17,663 nucleotides of DNA from JBKEDC01 sp047974225 (GCA_047974225.1 JBKECD010000183.1:1-17663); one strand, 5' to 3'; numbered from the stretch's first letter, positions 5,526 to 13,663 are shown. A program made the numbers and translations. Notes: generated by a model from the sequence alone, not told the origin.

Positions 5526-8354
5526 ATGAACCATACTGATTGCTTGCCTAAACACTGCTTTCTTTTGTTTCTTTTATTGCTGCCATTTGCTCATCGGTCG
5601 TCTGCGCAGCAACTGCCCTATAATCGCTATTCGATTAAAGATGGACTCACCACGAATGCTGTCTATGAGCTTGCCGAAGATGAGCATGGATTTCTGTGGG
5701 TGGGCACTTATGAAGGCTTGCTCCGATATGACGGTAATCATTTTGAAAACCTCACGGGGGACTCCAAGATTCTCCAATCTCGTTTTGGCGGGTTGCATGC
5801 GCGCCACGATTCCATCTTCGCCGTTGCCGCAGCGGGGATTGCCATCTTGCATCATGGAAAGAGAGAGGAATATTTCTACCCCGACAATCTTGTCGAAGAT
5901 TTTCGTTTTGTCTATACTTCAGTGCTTCACAAAAATAAAATATATGTCAAGTCGTCTTCAACTGCCAACCTGATATTCGACCTCACAACCAAGCAATTCA
6001 GCCCCAATCATTGGGTGCTTCACCCTGAGATAGCCGATAGAATAAGCGGATGGGAAGTCTATGACACCGATGGCGACCAATTTCGCATTCATGTGCAGGT
6101 CAGAAATGACAAGGGAGAGAATGCCGCATTGCTCAATCGCATCTTTTGCGTGGAAAACGACACGATATATCCTAGCGACAAGCATTGGGATTTATTTCCC
6201 TCAAGTAATTATAAAATCATCATCCCCGAATTGCACGAGATGCTCATCGAAAAAGTGCCATCGCTCACCGATGCGCTCATCCAAGTGGAATTTAAAGACT
6301 CTTTTGGCAATATTTGGGTGGGCACTGAGCAGGGGCTCTATCAGATCGCAACGCTTGCCATGGAGCATTTTACCTCCGACGATGGCATGCCCAACTTGGT
6401 GTGGGCGATTGTTCAAGATGCTCAAAAAAATATGTGGTTTGGCTCGTGGGGCGAGGGATTGGCGAAGTATGACGGCAAGAAATTTACCCCCGTTAAGGTC
6501 GAAACGCATAGCGGCGACACCATCAGGAGCTATTATATGGGGGCTGTGCCGACCGAGCAAGGCTTCCTCATGCCCTATTCGGGTGGAGTCATTGAAAATC
6601 AGAGTGACAAAATTAGTCAGCTCGACATTCCCGATGATGGCTATCTGTATATTTATAATGATACGCTTGAAAATCGACAGTTCTTTGCAGGGGTGAGCCA
6701 GCTGGTGGTGCGCGAGCCCGACACGCTGAAAGTGTTTCCCCACCAAGAACATGGCGCCCATCTTCCGCTAGCCATAATCAAAGACAAAAAAGGGCGATAT
6801 TGGATGGGGAATAGCAAAACGTTTATTTTCAAAAATGACCAATATGTGGATGTCGATGCCGATGAAATGCCGATGAATGAAGGCTTTTTGTGTGCCGAGA
6901 AAGACAATCGGGGCAACTTGTGGTTTGCCCGAAAAAATATATTAGTCTATAAATATCAGTCGGTGGACACGATTGCGCTGCCAGAGCTTGCTGATGTGAT
7001 GTTTCTGAAAAACTATCGTGATTCGGTGATGATTGTGGGATGCAAGCTCGGACTAGGGATCATCGATCTCAATCGCTATTATGACCAAAAGTCCAACTAC
7101 TTTCGATTTATCGGTGAAGAAGAGGGATTCCGTGGGGAAATGTGCGGGCAAAACGGCTGCTTTATTGATGCCGACAATGAGATTTGGTTCACCACCTCGC
7201 AAAATGTCAGCAAAATCGACCTCAGTAAAATCATGCTCAATGACAAGCAGCCCAATAGCTACTTCAAGGGTATAAACACTGCCGACAACAACCTGCAATG
7301 GCAAGAGCAGTTGCTATCTCATTGCCCTTCCGACAGTGTGATTGAGTTGCACTATCCCATTTGCAATGTGCAGATTGCCTTCGACGCCATCAGTCTGAAA
7401 TATAGCAATGCGATTCAATTTCGATATAGATTGGAGGGATACACCGATAGCTGGTCGCCTCTAGGGAAAGACCGCAGCGCCACTTACACCAACCTAGCAC
7501 CGGGGAAATACACCTTTAGCATTCAAGCCGTCAATCCACTCTATGAAAGTGCGCCAATCACTCGGCAGCTATCCTTTTGGGTGAAGCCTGCCTTGTGGCA
7601 AATCTGGTGGGTGCAGCTTCTTTTAATCATTGCCCTTTTGTCGCTGATTTCTTGGTTGCTGAGCATCTACTTTTCTCGCAAGCGCAAGCGCCTGTTGCAG
7701 TTGCAATCCAGTCAGCAAGAAATCATCAACTTGCAGCTGACTAACATCAAAAGTCAGCTCAGCCCCCATTTCATCTTCAATGCGCTCAATAGTGTGGGTG
7801 CCGACCTACTGCTCAATCAAGCGATCGCCTATACTTATCTGTCTAAAATCAGTCATCTGATTCGAGAGACCATCTCTCATTCCGAGGTGCTGGTGAAGAC
7901 ACTAGGCGAAGAGCTCGATTTTGTCGAGCGATTTCTCGAACTTCAAAAATACCGCTTTGGCGATCGGTTGAACTATGATATTATTATCAACAAGCAGGTG
8001 GATACTCAGATTCTGATTCCGAAGATGGCGATTCAGATTTTGGTGGAAAACGCCTTGGTGCACGGGCTTGGAAAAAAAGAGAATGGTGGCGAGCTCTTTC
8101 TGCATGTCCTTGAAGATGCAGAATGTGTAGTCATTTTAGTCCGAGATAATGGCGTGGGATTCGATAGTGAAAAAGTAAATCTGTCGAGTGGCACGGGGCT
8201 CAAAAACATCAAAAGAATACTCCGAATATATAACCGATATAACGAGTCGGAAGCACGTTTGACAATCACCTCCAAAGTTGGGCGAGGAACATTGGTGCGA
8301 TTGTATATCCCAATGCGATATTGCTTTGAGATTTCAACAAAGAAAATGAAGTAA
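5526..8354 (+). CDS. Propeller-domain sensor histidine kinase, LytS type
   Basis: From the ATG at 5526 the protein has 942 residues; this start gives a clear signal peptide (hydrophobic core FLLFLLLLPF, cleavage likely after SSA near residue 27). The longer frame back to 5271 only reads through the tandem repeat. Residues 30 to about 600 hold repeated two-component-regulator propeller blades, seen as GFLWVGTYEGLLRYDG, GNIWVGTEQGLYQI, NMWFGSWGEGLAKYDG and GNLWFARKN. A Y_Y_Y domain follows (FRYRLEGYTDSWSPLG to APGKYTFSIQAVNP), then one membrane helix (about 690-712). The cytosolic kinase is of the His_kinase/LytS class: H748 in QLSPHFIFNALNS, N842 in ILVENALVHG, and the ATP-lid DNGVGF (D874) and GTGLKNI motifs. 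It probably senses a periplasmic signal, perhaps a glycan or surface state, and phosphorylates the regulator encoded next to it. Confidence 0.93.
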   Translation: MNHTDCLPKHCFLLFLLLLPFAHRSSAQQLPYNRYSIKDGLTTNAVYELAEDEHGFLWVGTYEGLLRYDGNHFENLTGDSKILQSRFGGLHARHDSIFAVAAAGIAILHHGKREEYFYPDNLVEDFRFVYTSVLHKNKIYVKSSSTANLIFDLTTKQFSPNHWVLHPEIADRISGWEVYDTDGDQFRIHVQVRNDKGENAALLNRIFCVENDTIYPSDKHWDLFPSSNYKIIIPELHEMLIEKVPSLTDALIQVEFKDSFGNIWVGTEQGLYQIATLAMEHFTSDDGMPNLVWAIVQDAQKNMWFGSWGEGLAKYDGKKFTPVKVETHSGDTIRSYYMGAVPTEQGFLMPYSGGVIENQSDKISQLDIPDDGYLYIYNDTLENRQFFAGVSQLVVREPDTLKVFPHQEHGAHLPLAIIKDKKGRYWMGNSKTFIFKNDQYVDVDADEMPMNEGFLCAEKDNRGNLWFARKNILVYKYQSVDTIALPELADVMFLKNYRDSVMIVGCKLGLGIIDLNRYYDQKSNYFRFIGEEEGFRGEMCGQNGCFIDADNEIWFTTSQNVSKIDLSKIMLNDKQPNSYFKGINTADNNLQWQEQLLSHCPSDSVIELHYPICNVQIAFDAISLKYSNAIQFRYRLEGYTDSWSPLGKDRSATYTNLAPGKYTFSIQAVNPLYESAPITRQLSFWVKPALWQIWWVQLLLIIALLSLISWLLSIYFSRKRKRLLQLQSSQQEIINLQLTNIKSQLSPHFIFNALNSVGADLLLNQAIAYTYLSKISHLIRETISHSEVLVKTLGEELDFVERFLELQKYRFGDRLNYDIIINKQVDTQILIPKMAIQILVENALVHGLGKKENGGELFLHVLEDAECVVILVRDNGVGFDSEKVNLSSGTGLKNIKRILRIYNRYNESEARLTITSKVGRGTLVRLYIPMRYCFEISTKKMK

Positions 8355-8377
8355 AGGTTAAATTTAATGCGCAGCAA

Positions 8378-8412
8378 CCCTGTTCGCGCAGATTTTAGCC
8401 CTGTTCGTGCAG
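8378..8412. repeat. Two units of a 21-bp degenerate repeat (CCCTGTTCGYGCAG)
   Basis: CCCTGTTCGCGCAG at 8378-8391 and CCCTGTTCGTGCAG at 8399-8412, 21 bp apart, lie in the kinase-regulator gap. A further fragment GCGCAGCAA precedes them. Related sequence in the opposite orientation is near 5181-5212. Confidence 0.7.
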
Positions 8413-8509
8413 AATGGCTTGTTGTTGTGAAAAAAATAACAGTTTTCCACTACCTTTACAAAATTCATGCTCTGCTAGGCATGCTTTATTCAATCAAACT
8501 ATTGCAATT

Positions 8510-9214
8510 GTGAACTATAAAGTGCTAATTATCGACGACGAAGTGCGCGCTGTCGAGCTTTTAAAGCAGCTCTTAGGGAGGCTTGGCGACATGCAGATTG
8601 AGGGCTGCAATTCAATCGCCGCTGCTGCAACTCTCTTAAAGGAAAATTCCTATGACCTGTTATTCCTAGACATCGGAATGCCAGGAACGATTAATGGGCT
8701 GGATTTTATCAAAAAACTATCGGAAGAACGAAGAGTCCCGCCCTTTGTTTTTGTGTCGGGGATGCGTGAGCATATGCCCGAAGCATTCCATGTGCAGCCT
8801 TTCGACTTCATATTAAAGCCTATTGACCCAGAGGTGCTTGGCGAGACCGTTAGGCGCTTTAAAAAGCGCTTCGCCCCTCGCGCAAGCGAGATTACTCTGA
8901 CCACCAACTTCGGAAAAGAAAGCTTTGAGATTGGTCGGATTGTCTGTGTCGAAACAACAGGCAATCGTAGTCTTGAGATGACTCTCGACGACGGCAGACG
9001 TCGTGTAATCAGCAATGCTTCCCTCGTGGCATTTCTCCAGAAACTACCCCGTAATTTTGTGCGAGTGCATCGCCAGCGGGTTGTCAATTTGGATTATGTC
9101 CATCGCATCAATGGAGGGATTGTTATCTTCAAATGCCATGACCGAAAAGTTGCCATTGGGGAAACTTATAAGAAAGACTTGTGGGCGGCATATAACGATT
9201 ATAGAGGGGAGTGA
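8510..9214 (+). CDS. LytTR-family response regulator
   Basis: From the GTG at 8510 the protein has 234 residues and begins NYKVLIIDDE, the usual start of a receiver domain. An in-frame ATG at 8414 would add 32 residues (MACCCEKNNSF...) but lies inside a repeat unit, so it is less likely. The receiver (residues 1-120) keeps the acidic pair D9/D10, phospho-acceptor D54 (LLFLDIGMPG), S83 (FVFVSG) and K103 (ILKPID). From about residue 126 follows a LytTR DNA-binding domain (SFEIGRIVCVETTGNRS, FVRVHRQRVVNLDYV). It lies 155 bp after the sensor kinase gene and is its likely partner; LytTR regulators bind direct repeats in target promoters. The target genes cannot be told from this window. Confidence 0.92.
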   Translation: MNYKVLIIDDEVRAVELLKQLLGRLGDMQIEGCNSIAAAATLLKENSYDLLFLDIGMPGTINGLDFIKKLSEERRVPPFVFVSGMREHMPEAFHVQPFDFILKPIDPEVLGETVRRFKKRFAPRASEITLTTNFGKESFEIGRIVCVETTGNRSLEMTLDDGRRRVISNASLVAFLQKLPRNFVRVHRQRVVNLDYVHRINGGIVIFKCHDRKVAIGETYKKDLWAAYNDYRGE

Positions 9215-9236
9215 GGTGCACCCCTCTTCGATTTTA
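9204..9236 (+). terminator. Possible terminator of the kinase/regulator unit
   Basis: GAGGGG (9204-9209) can pair with CCCCTC (9221-9226) across the stop codon, with an extra GTG/CAC pairing inside, followed by TTCGATTTTATTT. The T tract is interrupted. It lies in the 19-bp gap between convergent genes. Confidence 0.4.
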
Positions 9237-10247
9237 TTTCAAGCTCATATCTGTATAGTCCACCACCTGCTGCCCATGCAGCTCGATGATTTCATCGAGA
9301 ATTTGCTCCACTTCATCCTTGGTGTCGGCTTGCAAAAGCTTGATGCGACAAGGGCGGAAATTCGATACTCCCGGAAAATATCGGGCAAAATGGCGGCGCA
9401 TCATGCGAATGGCACTGCCCTCATTGCCCTTGAAGTCGGTGGTGATTGCCATTTGCTTGCGAAGCTCTTCCACAATAAATGCCACTGTGGGATAGGGCAG
9501 GAGTTCGCCCGTCTTTAAGTAGTGCTTCACCTCATTGAAAATCCACGGACGACCGATGCTTCCTCGACCAATCATCAGTCCGTCCACTCCTGTTTGGTCG
9601 AGCAGTGTTTTCGCTTTCTCGGGACCGTTAATATCGCCATTGCCGATGATGGGCATCGTGATTTTGGGATTGTTCTTCACCTCGCCAATGAGTGTCCAGT
9701 CGGCTTCTCCTGAATAAATCTGACTGCGGGTGCGCCCATGAATGGTGAGTGCCGAAATGCCTGCATCATTGAGCCGCTCGGCAGCTTCCATGATGCATTT
9801 TGAATTTTCATCCCAGCCCAATCGGGTCTTGGCTGTAACGGGGAGATTCACCGCCTTGACAATGGCTTCGCTCATGGCTTGCATCTTGGGCAGGTCTTGC
9901 AGCAATGCTGAGCACGCACCACGCTTGACAATCTTCTTCATCGGACATCCGAAGTTGAGGTCGATGAAGTCGGGATTCATCTCTTCTGCCATGCGGGCGG
10001 CGTTGGTCATGGAGTCGATGTCGTAGCCATAGATTTGAATGCCAATGGGGCGGTCGCCCTCATCGAGCATCATCTTCATTTTTATCTTTTCGATTTCACG
10101 CACCAATGCTTCGGAAGACACAAATTCAGTGTACATCACATCGGCGCCGTTTTGCTTGCACACCGTGCGAAACGATTGGTAGGTTACATCCTCCATCGGA
10201 GCTAAAAACAACGGGGTTTCCCCTAATTCGATATTTCCTATTTTCAT
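9234..10247 (-). CDS. dusB: tRNA-dihydrouridine synthase
   Basis: An FMN-dependent enzyme that reduces uridine to dihydrouridine in the D-loop of tRNA. Starting at the ATG at 10247 (337 residues) gives the family start MKIGNIELGETPLFLAPMEDVT; a GTG at 10268 in the same frame would overlap the previous gene by 11 bp and is less likely. Visible signatures are APMEDVT (FMN phosphate/substrate region), IGIQIYG, the active-site segment DLNFGCPMKKIVKRGACSALL-type motif with catalytic C101, AKTRLGW, LTIHGRTRSQIY, IIGNGDI and GLMIGRGSIGRPWIF. The NFGCP..K motif points to the DusB subfamily rather than DusA or DusC. It begins 10 bp after the stop of the HAD gene and is probably co-transcribed with it. 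It converges with the response regulator gene. Confidence 0.93.
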   Translation of the reverse strand: MKIGNIELGETPLFLAPMEDVTYQSFRTVCKQNGADVMYTEFVSSEALVREIEKIKMKMMLDEGDRPIGIQIYGYDIDSMTNAARMAEEMNPDFIDLNFGCPMKKIVKRGACSALLQDLPKMQAMSEAIVKAVNLPVTAKTRLGWDENSKCIMEAAERLNDAGISALTIHGRTRSQIYSGEADWTLIGEVKNNPKITMPIIGNGDINGPEKAKTLLDQTGVDGLMIGRGSIGRPWIFNEVKHYLKTGELLPYPTVAFIVEELRKQMAITTDFKGNEGSAIRMMRRHFARYFPGVSNFRPCRIKLLQADTKDEVEQILDEIIELHGQQVVDYTDMSLK

Positions 10248-10257
10248 TTGTTTCTGA

Positions 10258-11115
10258 TTATTTTTCACTCACCACTGCCGATTCACACACATAGTCTGGA
10301 ATAATCCCAGTGCTTTTAATTCGGATTTCAGCCATCTCGGGAATGGTGTTCCCTGTGAGTACTAAAGCAGTATCAACCCCAAATTTATTGCCACCGATAA
10401 TGTCGGTCTCCAAGGTGTCGCCCACCATGAGAATTTCTCGGCGGTGCAAGTCGGGATTGTCTTGCTGCGCTCTTCGGAGGGCAAACATAAACATCTGCGC
10501 ATCGGGCTTTCCGAAGCGAATGAAATTGCGCCCCGACACACGCTCGACTAAATCCGCCAATCCGCCAATGGCTATCGACACATCGTGCTTGCTCACGGGA
10601 TAGTGCTTGTCGGTGTTTGCCACAATGACCGGAATGTTTCGCTTGCGAAGCAAGTTGAGCGACTTGTTTAAGTCTTCGTCCCAACTGAAGCCTTCATCAT
10701 CGAGGAAGACCAATGCGGCAATATCGTCCACTTCGTTCAAATCCAAATCTCGAATAGCGAGCGTGCTCAATCCTGCTTGCTCAATATAGTGTGCCGAGGC
10801 TTTCGTGCCGACATATGCCACCTTGCCGCCTTGCACCTTAATGGCAAGCCATTCGTGCGCCAACATGCCCGAGGAGATAATCTTATCGGGCGTGATGCAA
10901 TAAATGCCCCGATTGACATAGCTTGCTGCTAATTCTTCAGGTCCTCGCGAGGAGTCGTTGGTTACTACATAATAACTGATGTTGTTTGCATCGAGAAAGT
11001 CGAAGGTCTTTTGAATATCTTCAATCATTCCCTTGTGATTCTTCAACACCCCAAAGGCATCGAAGAATATGGTTTTATATTTGATCGCTACGTCTTGAAA
11101 TTTATGAATATCCAT
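10258..11115 (-). CDS. HAD-superfamily (IIA, NagD-like) hydrolase family protein
   Basis: The protein has 285 residues from the ATG at 11115. HAD motifs appear in order: motif I FFDAFGVL (D19), motif II VVTNDSSR, a cap of the IIA type in the middle, motif III FGKPDAQMF with K, and motif IV MVGDTLETDIIGG. In motif I the usual DxD is D-A-F: the second aspartate, which acts as acid/base in phosphatases, is replaced by phenylalanine. NagD-like proteins typically dephosphorylate sugar phosphates or nucleotides; the substrate here is unknown and the substitution may lower or change activity. A C-rich tract on its coding strand (G-quadruplex motif on the other strand) lies 9 bp before the ATG. dusB follows 10 bp downstream. 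Confidence 0.85.
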   Translation of the reverse strand: MDIHKFQDVAIKYKTIFFDAFGVLKNHKGMIEDIQKTFDFLDANNISYYVVTNDSSRGPEELAASYVNRGIYCITPDKIISSGMLAHEWLAIKVQGGKVAYVGTKASAHYIEQAGLSTLAIRDLDLNEVDDIAALVFLDDEGFSWDEDLNKSLNLLRKRNIPVIVANTDKHYPVSKHDVSIAIGGLADLVERVSGRNFIRFGKPDAQMFMFALRRAQQDNPDLHRREILMVGDTLETDIIGGNKFGVDTALVLTGNTIPEMAEIRIKSTGIIPDYVCESAVVSEK

Positions 11116-11123
11116 TTTTAATA

Positions 11124-11155
11124 GGGGTTAGGGATTAGGGGATAGGGGATAGGGG
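11124..11155 (+). other. Telomere-like G-quadruplex motif before the HAD gene
   Basis: On the plus strand five G runs (4, 3, 4, 4, 4) are separated by loops TTA, ATTA, ATA and ATA. This meets the canonical G3+N1-7 pattern with one spare run. The coding strand of the HAD gene carries the C-rich complement 9 bp before the ATG. A shorter relative, TAGGGGTTAGGAATTA, sits right before truB at 17304. Confidence 0.6.
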
Positions 11156-11170
11156 TTAGTGCCGAGTTGA

Positions 11171-11207
11171 GGTTCTGCCCTCCCCCTCGGAGGAGCTGGA
11201 GGGGGCT
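11171..11207 (-). repeat. G/C-rich palindromic repeat, copy A
   Basis: On the minus strand it starts AGCCCCCTCCAGCTCC and continues with GAGGGGGAGGGCAG. CCCCCTC can pair with GAGGGGG. It lies directly after the APH-like gene's stop and is related to the inverted copy at 12264-12297. Confidence 0.6.
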
Positions 11208-11208
11208 T

Positions 11209-12249
11209 TTATAGTTTCAATGCCTTCAGCAATTTATTCAAATCAAAATTTGTATCAATGGCGGGGAAGTACGTATTGTAGGCTTCCTGTTGAAGCTTCT
11301 TCATATAGGACTCACGGAAGAAATATTGCCCGTCCTTCATCACATAGTTGAGAATAAAGAAACGATAGCATTCTTTGATGAGCCGCACTTCGCCTTCGCT
11401 CAAAGGATAGATTTTATGATATTCTTTGAGGAAAAGAATGAATCGGTCTTCCATCAGTGGGTCGATGAGATAACTAAACACCGTGCGGTCGCCAATATCG
11501 GAACACACACGAGCAAAGAAGTAGAAATCCATCACCCGGCTCGACATGCGAAACCAGTCATAGTCCCAACGTGAGAAGAAATTCCCCTCGCTCGTTACGG
11601 AGTAGTTGCCGATATTCCAATCCACAAACACGGGGAGGATGTCAAGCTCCGTGTCGTAATTATATTCGTCGGTGTTGTGGAGGAAGATATCAATTTGGCG
11701 GTGGAGCATATCTTTTTGTTCGTCATTAGCCACAAATGAGCCGTTGGCAATCCGCTTGCGGAATTGCAGCATGTCGGTGATGACAGTCTTCGATGCCACA
11801 GGCAGTTGCGGAGCAACATTATAGCACGCCTTATGGAAGCGAGCTAGCTCGCGCCCCATCTTCTTGATGTGGCGTTCTTCCAATCGCTTAGGCGATTGCT
11901 GGTCGATTTGAATCGGATTGTAGAACACCAGCCACGCCGAGCGGTCGTGATAGAAATAACGATAGATGAAGAGGTCGTTTTTCTTCTCTAAGGATTGTGC
12001 CAAGAAGGACTGATAGGGTGCTTCAAGGTTGTTCGCCAAATTATTGATGATGATATGATCTTCCTTGAAATTGTCGAAGTTGCCATAGTCGGAAAGCTTC
12101 GCAAAGACAGGTTGCCGCTCATAAAACGAAACCTTAAATACGGAATTAGTCGAAACATTGGCACTCACATTGATGATGCGCTTGATTTCGTGCCGGTCAT
12201 CAAACTCACGCCACGCTTGACGGATTATTTTTTCTCTGATGTCTTCCAT
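11209..12249 (-). CDS. APH/choline kinase-like phosphotransferase fold protein
   Basis: From the ATG at 12249 it has 346 residues; the frame is open to 12306 only through a G/C-rich repeat. It looks like an aminoglycoside phosphotransferase-type kinase fold. K51 in PVFAKLSDYG is the likely ATP lysine, followed by an acidic helix NFKEDHII. The catalytic loop appears as PVFVDWNIGNYSV (D210, N215) and the metal-binding segment as RWDYDWFRMSSRVMDF (D229 or D231). The classic HxD loop histidine is not present: the residue two before the aspartate is F. The substrate is unknown; homoserine-, choline- or sugar-kinase-like roles are as possible as antibiotic modification, and nothing nearby favours resistance. 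Related G/C-rich repeats bracket the gene in inverted orientation. Confidence 0.7.
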   Translation of the reverse strand: MEDIREKIIRQAWREFDDRHEIKRIINVSANVSTNSVFKVSFYERQPVFAKLSDYGNFDNFKEDHIIINNLANNLEAPYQSFLAQSLEKKNDLFIYRYFYHDRSAWLVFYNPIQIDQQSPKRLEERHIKKMGRELARFHKACYNVAPQLPVASKTVITDMLQFRKRIANGSFVANDEQKDMLHRQIDIFLHNTDEYNYDTELDILPVFVDWNIGNYSVTSEGNFFSRWDYDWFRMSSRVMDFYFFARVCSDIGDRTVFSYLIDPLMEDRFILFLKEYHKIYPLSEGEVRLIKECYRFFILNYVMKDGQYFFRESYMKKLQQEAYNTYFPAIDTNFDLNKLLKALKL

Positions 12250-12263
12250 GATGGGTTTATTAA

Positions 12264-12297
12264 AGCCCCTCCCAACCTCCCCAAGGGGGAGGAGTTC
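12264..12297 (+). repeat. G/C-rich palindromic repeat, copy B
   Basis: On the plus strand it starts AAGCCCCTCCCAACC and contains the perfect stem CCTCCCC-AAG-GGGGAGG (12276-12292). It is similar in sequence and length to copy A at 11171-11207 but in the opposite orientation. It lies in the short gap between the DUF1016 gene and the APH-like gene. Confidence 0.65.
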
Positions 12298-12308
12298 AGG
12301 CTGCAAGT

Positions 12309-13649
12309 TTATTTGTTGAATAGTTGATTTAATTCTTCTTCGACCTCCTCAATTGAGGGGAGCGTTGATTTTAATTCTTCGGGTATTGCTTTGCTCAGCT
12401 GATAATCACTCACGCCGAGAGCCTGATTATAGCCCGACAAAGCATATTGAGCCATCACTTCATCTTTGCCTTTGCAGAGAAGCAAACCAATGGTTTTATT
12501 GTCATGCTCTCCTCTCAATTTATCATCCGCCACATTGACATAGAAATTCAATTGCCCCGCATATTCAGGTTTGAATGGGGTTGCTTTCAGCTCGATAACC
12601 ACATAGGCGTGCAGCTTGATGTTATATAGAATTAGGTCGGCATAGAAATCACTATCGCCAATTTGGAAATGCTTTTGGCGAGCCACAAAGGCAAAGCTAT
12701 TCCCCATTTCTAATAGATATTTGGTCACATGACTGACCAACTGCTCTTCAATATCTCGCTCATTAGCTTGGTTTGAAACTCCTGCCAGGTCGAATATATA
12801 AGGATCTTTCAGCAAATAGTTTGCCAAGTCGCTGTGAGGTTTCGGCAAAGTGGCAGTAAAATTGCTCACCTTTTGACTCTTTATTTGGCGATGAAACAAG
12901 TCTGTATCAATCTGCATTTTGAGCACGTTACTACTCCATCCAAATTCCACAGATTGCTTCATATACCAATAGGCACAGCCTAGTGAAAGCTTGCTGTTCA
13001 TCAAAGCTACATGACTTGCCCAGTTTATTCTTGCCACAGGAGAATTGACAAATAAATCTTCAATTTGAGTAATTGAATGCTTAGTAATTACTGTTAATGC
13101 TTCGCTGACGTTGTCAAATTGGGCAAGAGGTTCTTGCCCAATTATATTACTCTCATGTTCAGTAATTTGCAATTGGGCAGGAGGTTCTTGCCCAAATTCG
13201 TTTTCTAGTAATTCATGTGAATTATCTTGTTGAATTTGTGCAAGAGGCTCTTGCCTAAATTCAAATCCATCTAAAACGGTTAGAGTGGAAAGCGTTTTTT
13301 CAAGCGTTGGAACTTCCAATTCTTGGTCGGCAATCTGAAACTGATTCAGCACCTCCAAAGGATAGGATTTGGCAAACTGACACATGTATTTCAGATTCCT
13401 TGCCGAATAACCTTTCCTATTCGGATTCAGTTTTCGAAGAGCATCCGAGGTTTGCTCGATGAACTTGCTTCCCCAGCCCAATCGTTGCTGATTGAGCAAG
13501 ATGAAGTGCCCAATCTTCCAATAAAGTAATAGCATCTGAACATTCGCTGCTGAAACGAGCCGCACTTGCGCATGGTCGATTTCCGAGCTAATCGCTCCAA
13601 TATATTGGTTAAACTCTTGCCGTTGTGGCTTTTCTTGAGGTTGATTCAT
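12309..13649 (-). CDS. DUF1016 (YhcG-type) PD-(D/E)XK nuclease family protein
   Basis: The protein has 446 residues from the ATG at 13649. Residues 10-100 are the DUF1016 N-terminal helical domain (LLLYWKIGHFILLNQQ, RKGYSARNLKYMCQFAKSYP). The second conserved block starts about residue 198 (WASHVALMNSK, then KDPYIFDLAG). The C-terminal nuclease fold shows D338 (DFYADLILYN), E353 and K355 (VVIELKATPF) and AGQLNFYVN. The YhcG family is often linked to restriction-modification loci and mobile DNA, but no such partner lies here. Between the domains (residues about 125-185) is an extra segment with three FGQEPLAQ-like peptides, each encoded by a DNA palindrome; the family usually lacks it. The gene starts 14 bp after the glutamine synthetase-like gene and probably shares its transcript. 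Confidence 0.9.
   Translation of the reverse strand: MNQPQEKPQRQEFNQYIGAISSEIDHAQVRLVSAANVQMLLLYWKIGHFILLNQQRLGWGSKFIEQTSDALRKLNPNRKGYSARNLKYMCQFAKSYPLEVLNQFQIADQELEVPTLEKTLSTLTVLDGFEFRQEPLAQIQQDNSHELLENEFGQEPPAQLQITEHESNIIGQEPLAQFDNVSEALTVITKHSITQIEDLFVNSPVARINWASHVALMNSKLSLGCAYWYMKQSVEFGWSSNVLKMQIDTDLFHRQIKSQKVSNFTATLPKPHSDLANYLLKDPYIFDLAGVSNQANERDIEEQLVSHVTKYLLEMGNSFAFVARQKHFQIGDSDFYADLILYNIKLHAYVVIELKATPFKPEYAGQLNFYVNVADDKLRGEHDNKTIGLLLCKGKDEVMAQYALSGYNQALGVSDYQLSKAIPEELKSTLPSIEEVEEELNQLFNK
13119..13258. repeat. Three in-frame palindromic repeats inside the DUF1016 gene
   Basis: TTGGGCAAGA-GGT-TCTTGCCCAA at 13119-13141 (perfect 10-bp stem), a copy at 13173-13195 with one mismatch pair, and a more decayed copy at 13236-13258. 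Start-to-start distances are 54 and 63 bp, both divisible by 3, so all three encode (F/I)(G/R)QEP(L/P)AQ in the same frame. Confidence 0.9.
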
Positions 13650-13663
13650 AACTCTTCGTTTTG

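Noticed and set aside
8414..8509. Upstream ATG for the response regulator (adds MACCCEKNNSF...)
   Set aside because: The ATG lies in a 21-bp repeat unit and the extension is not receiver-like; the GTG at 8510 fits the domain start. It remains possible.
11209..12249. Antibiotic resistance gene
   Set aside because: The kinase fold resembles APH enzymes, but the HxD histidine is absent and no resistance context exists; many APH-fold proteins act on metabolites.
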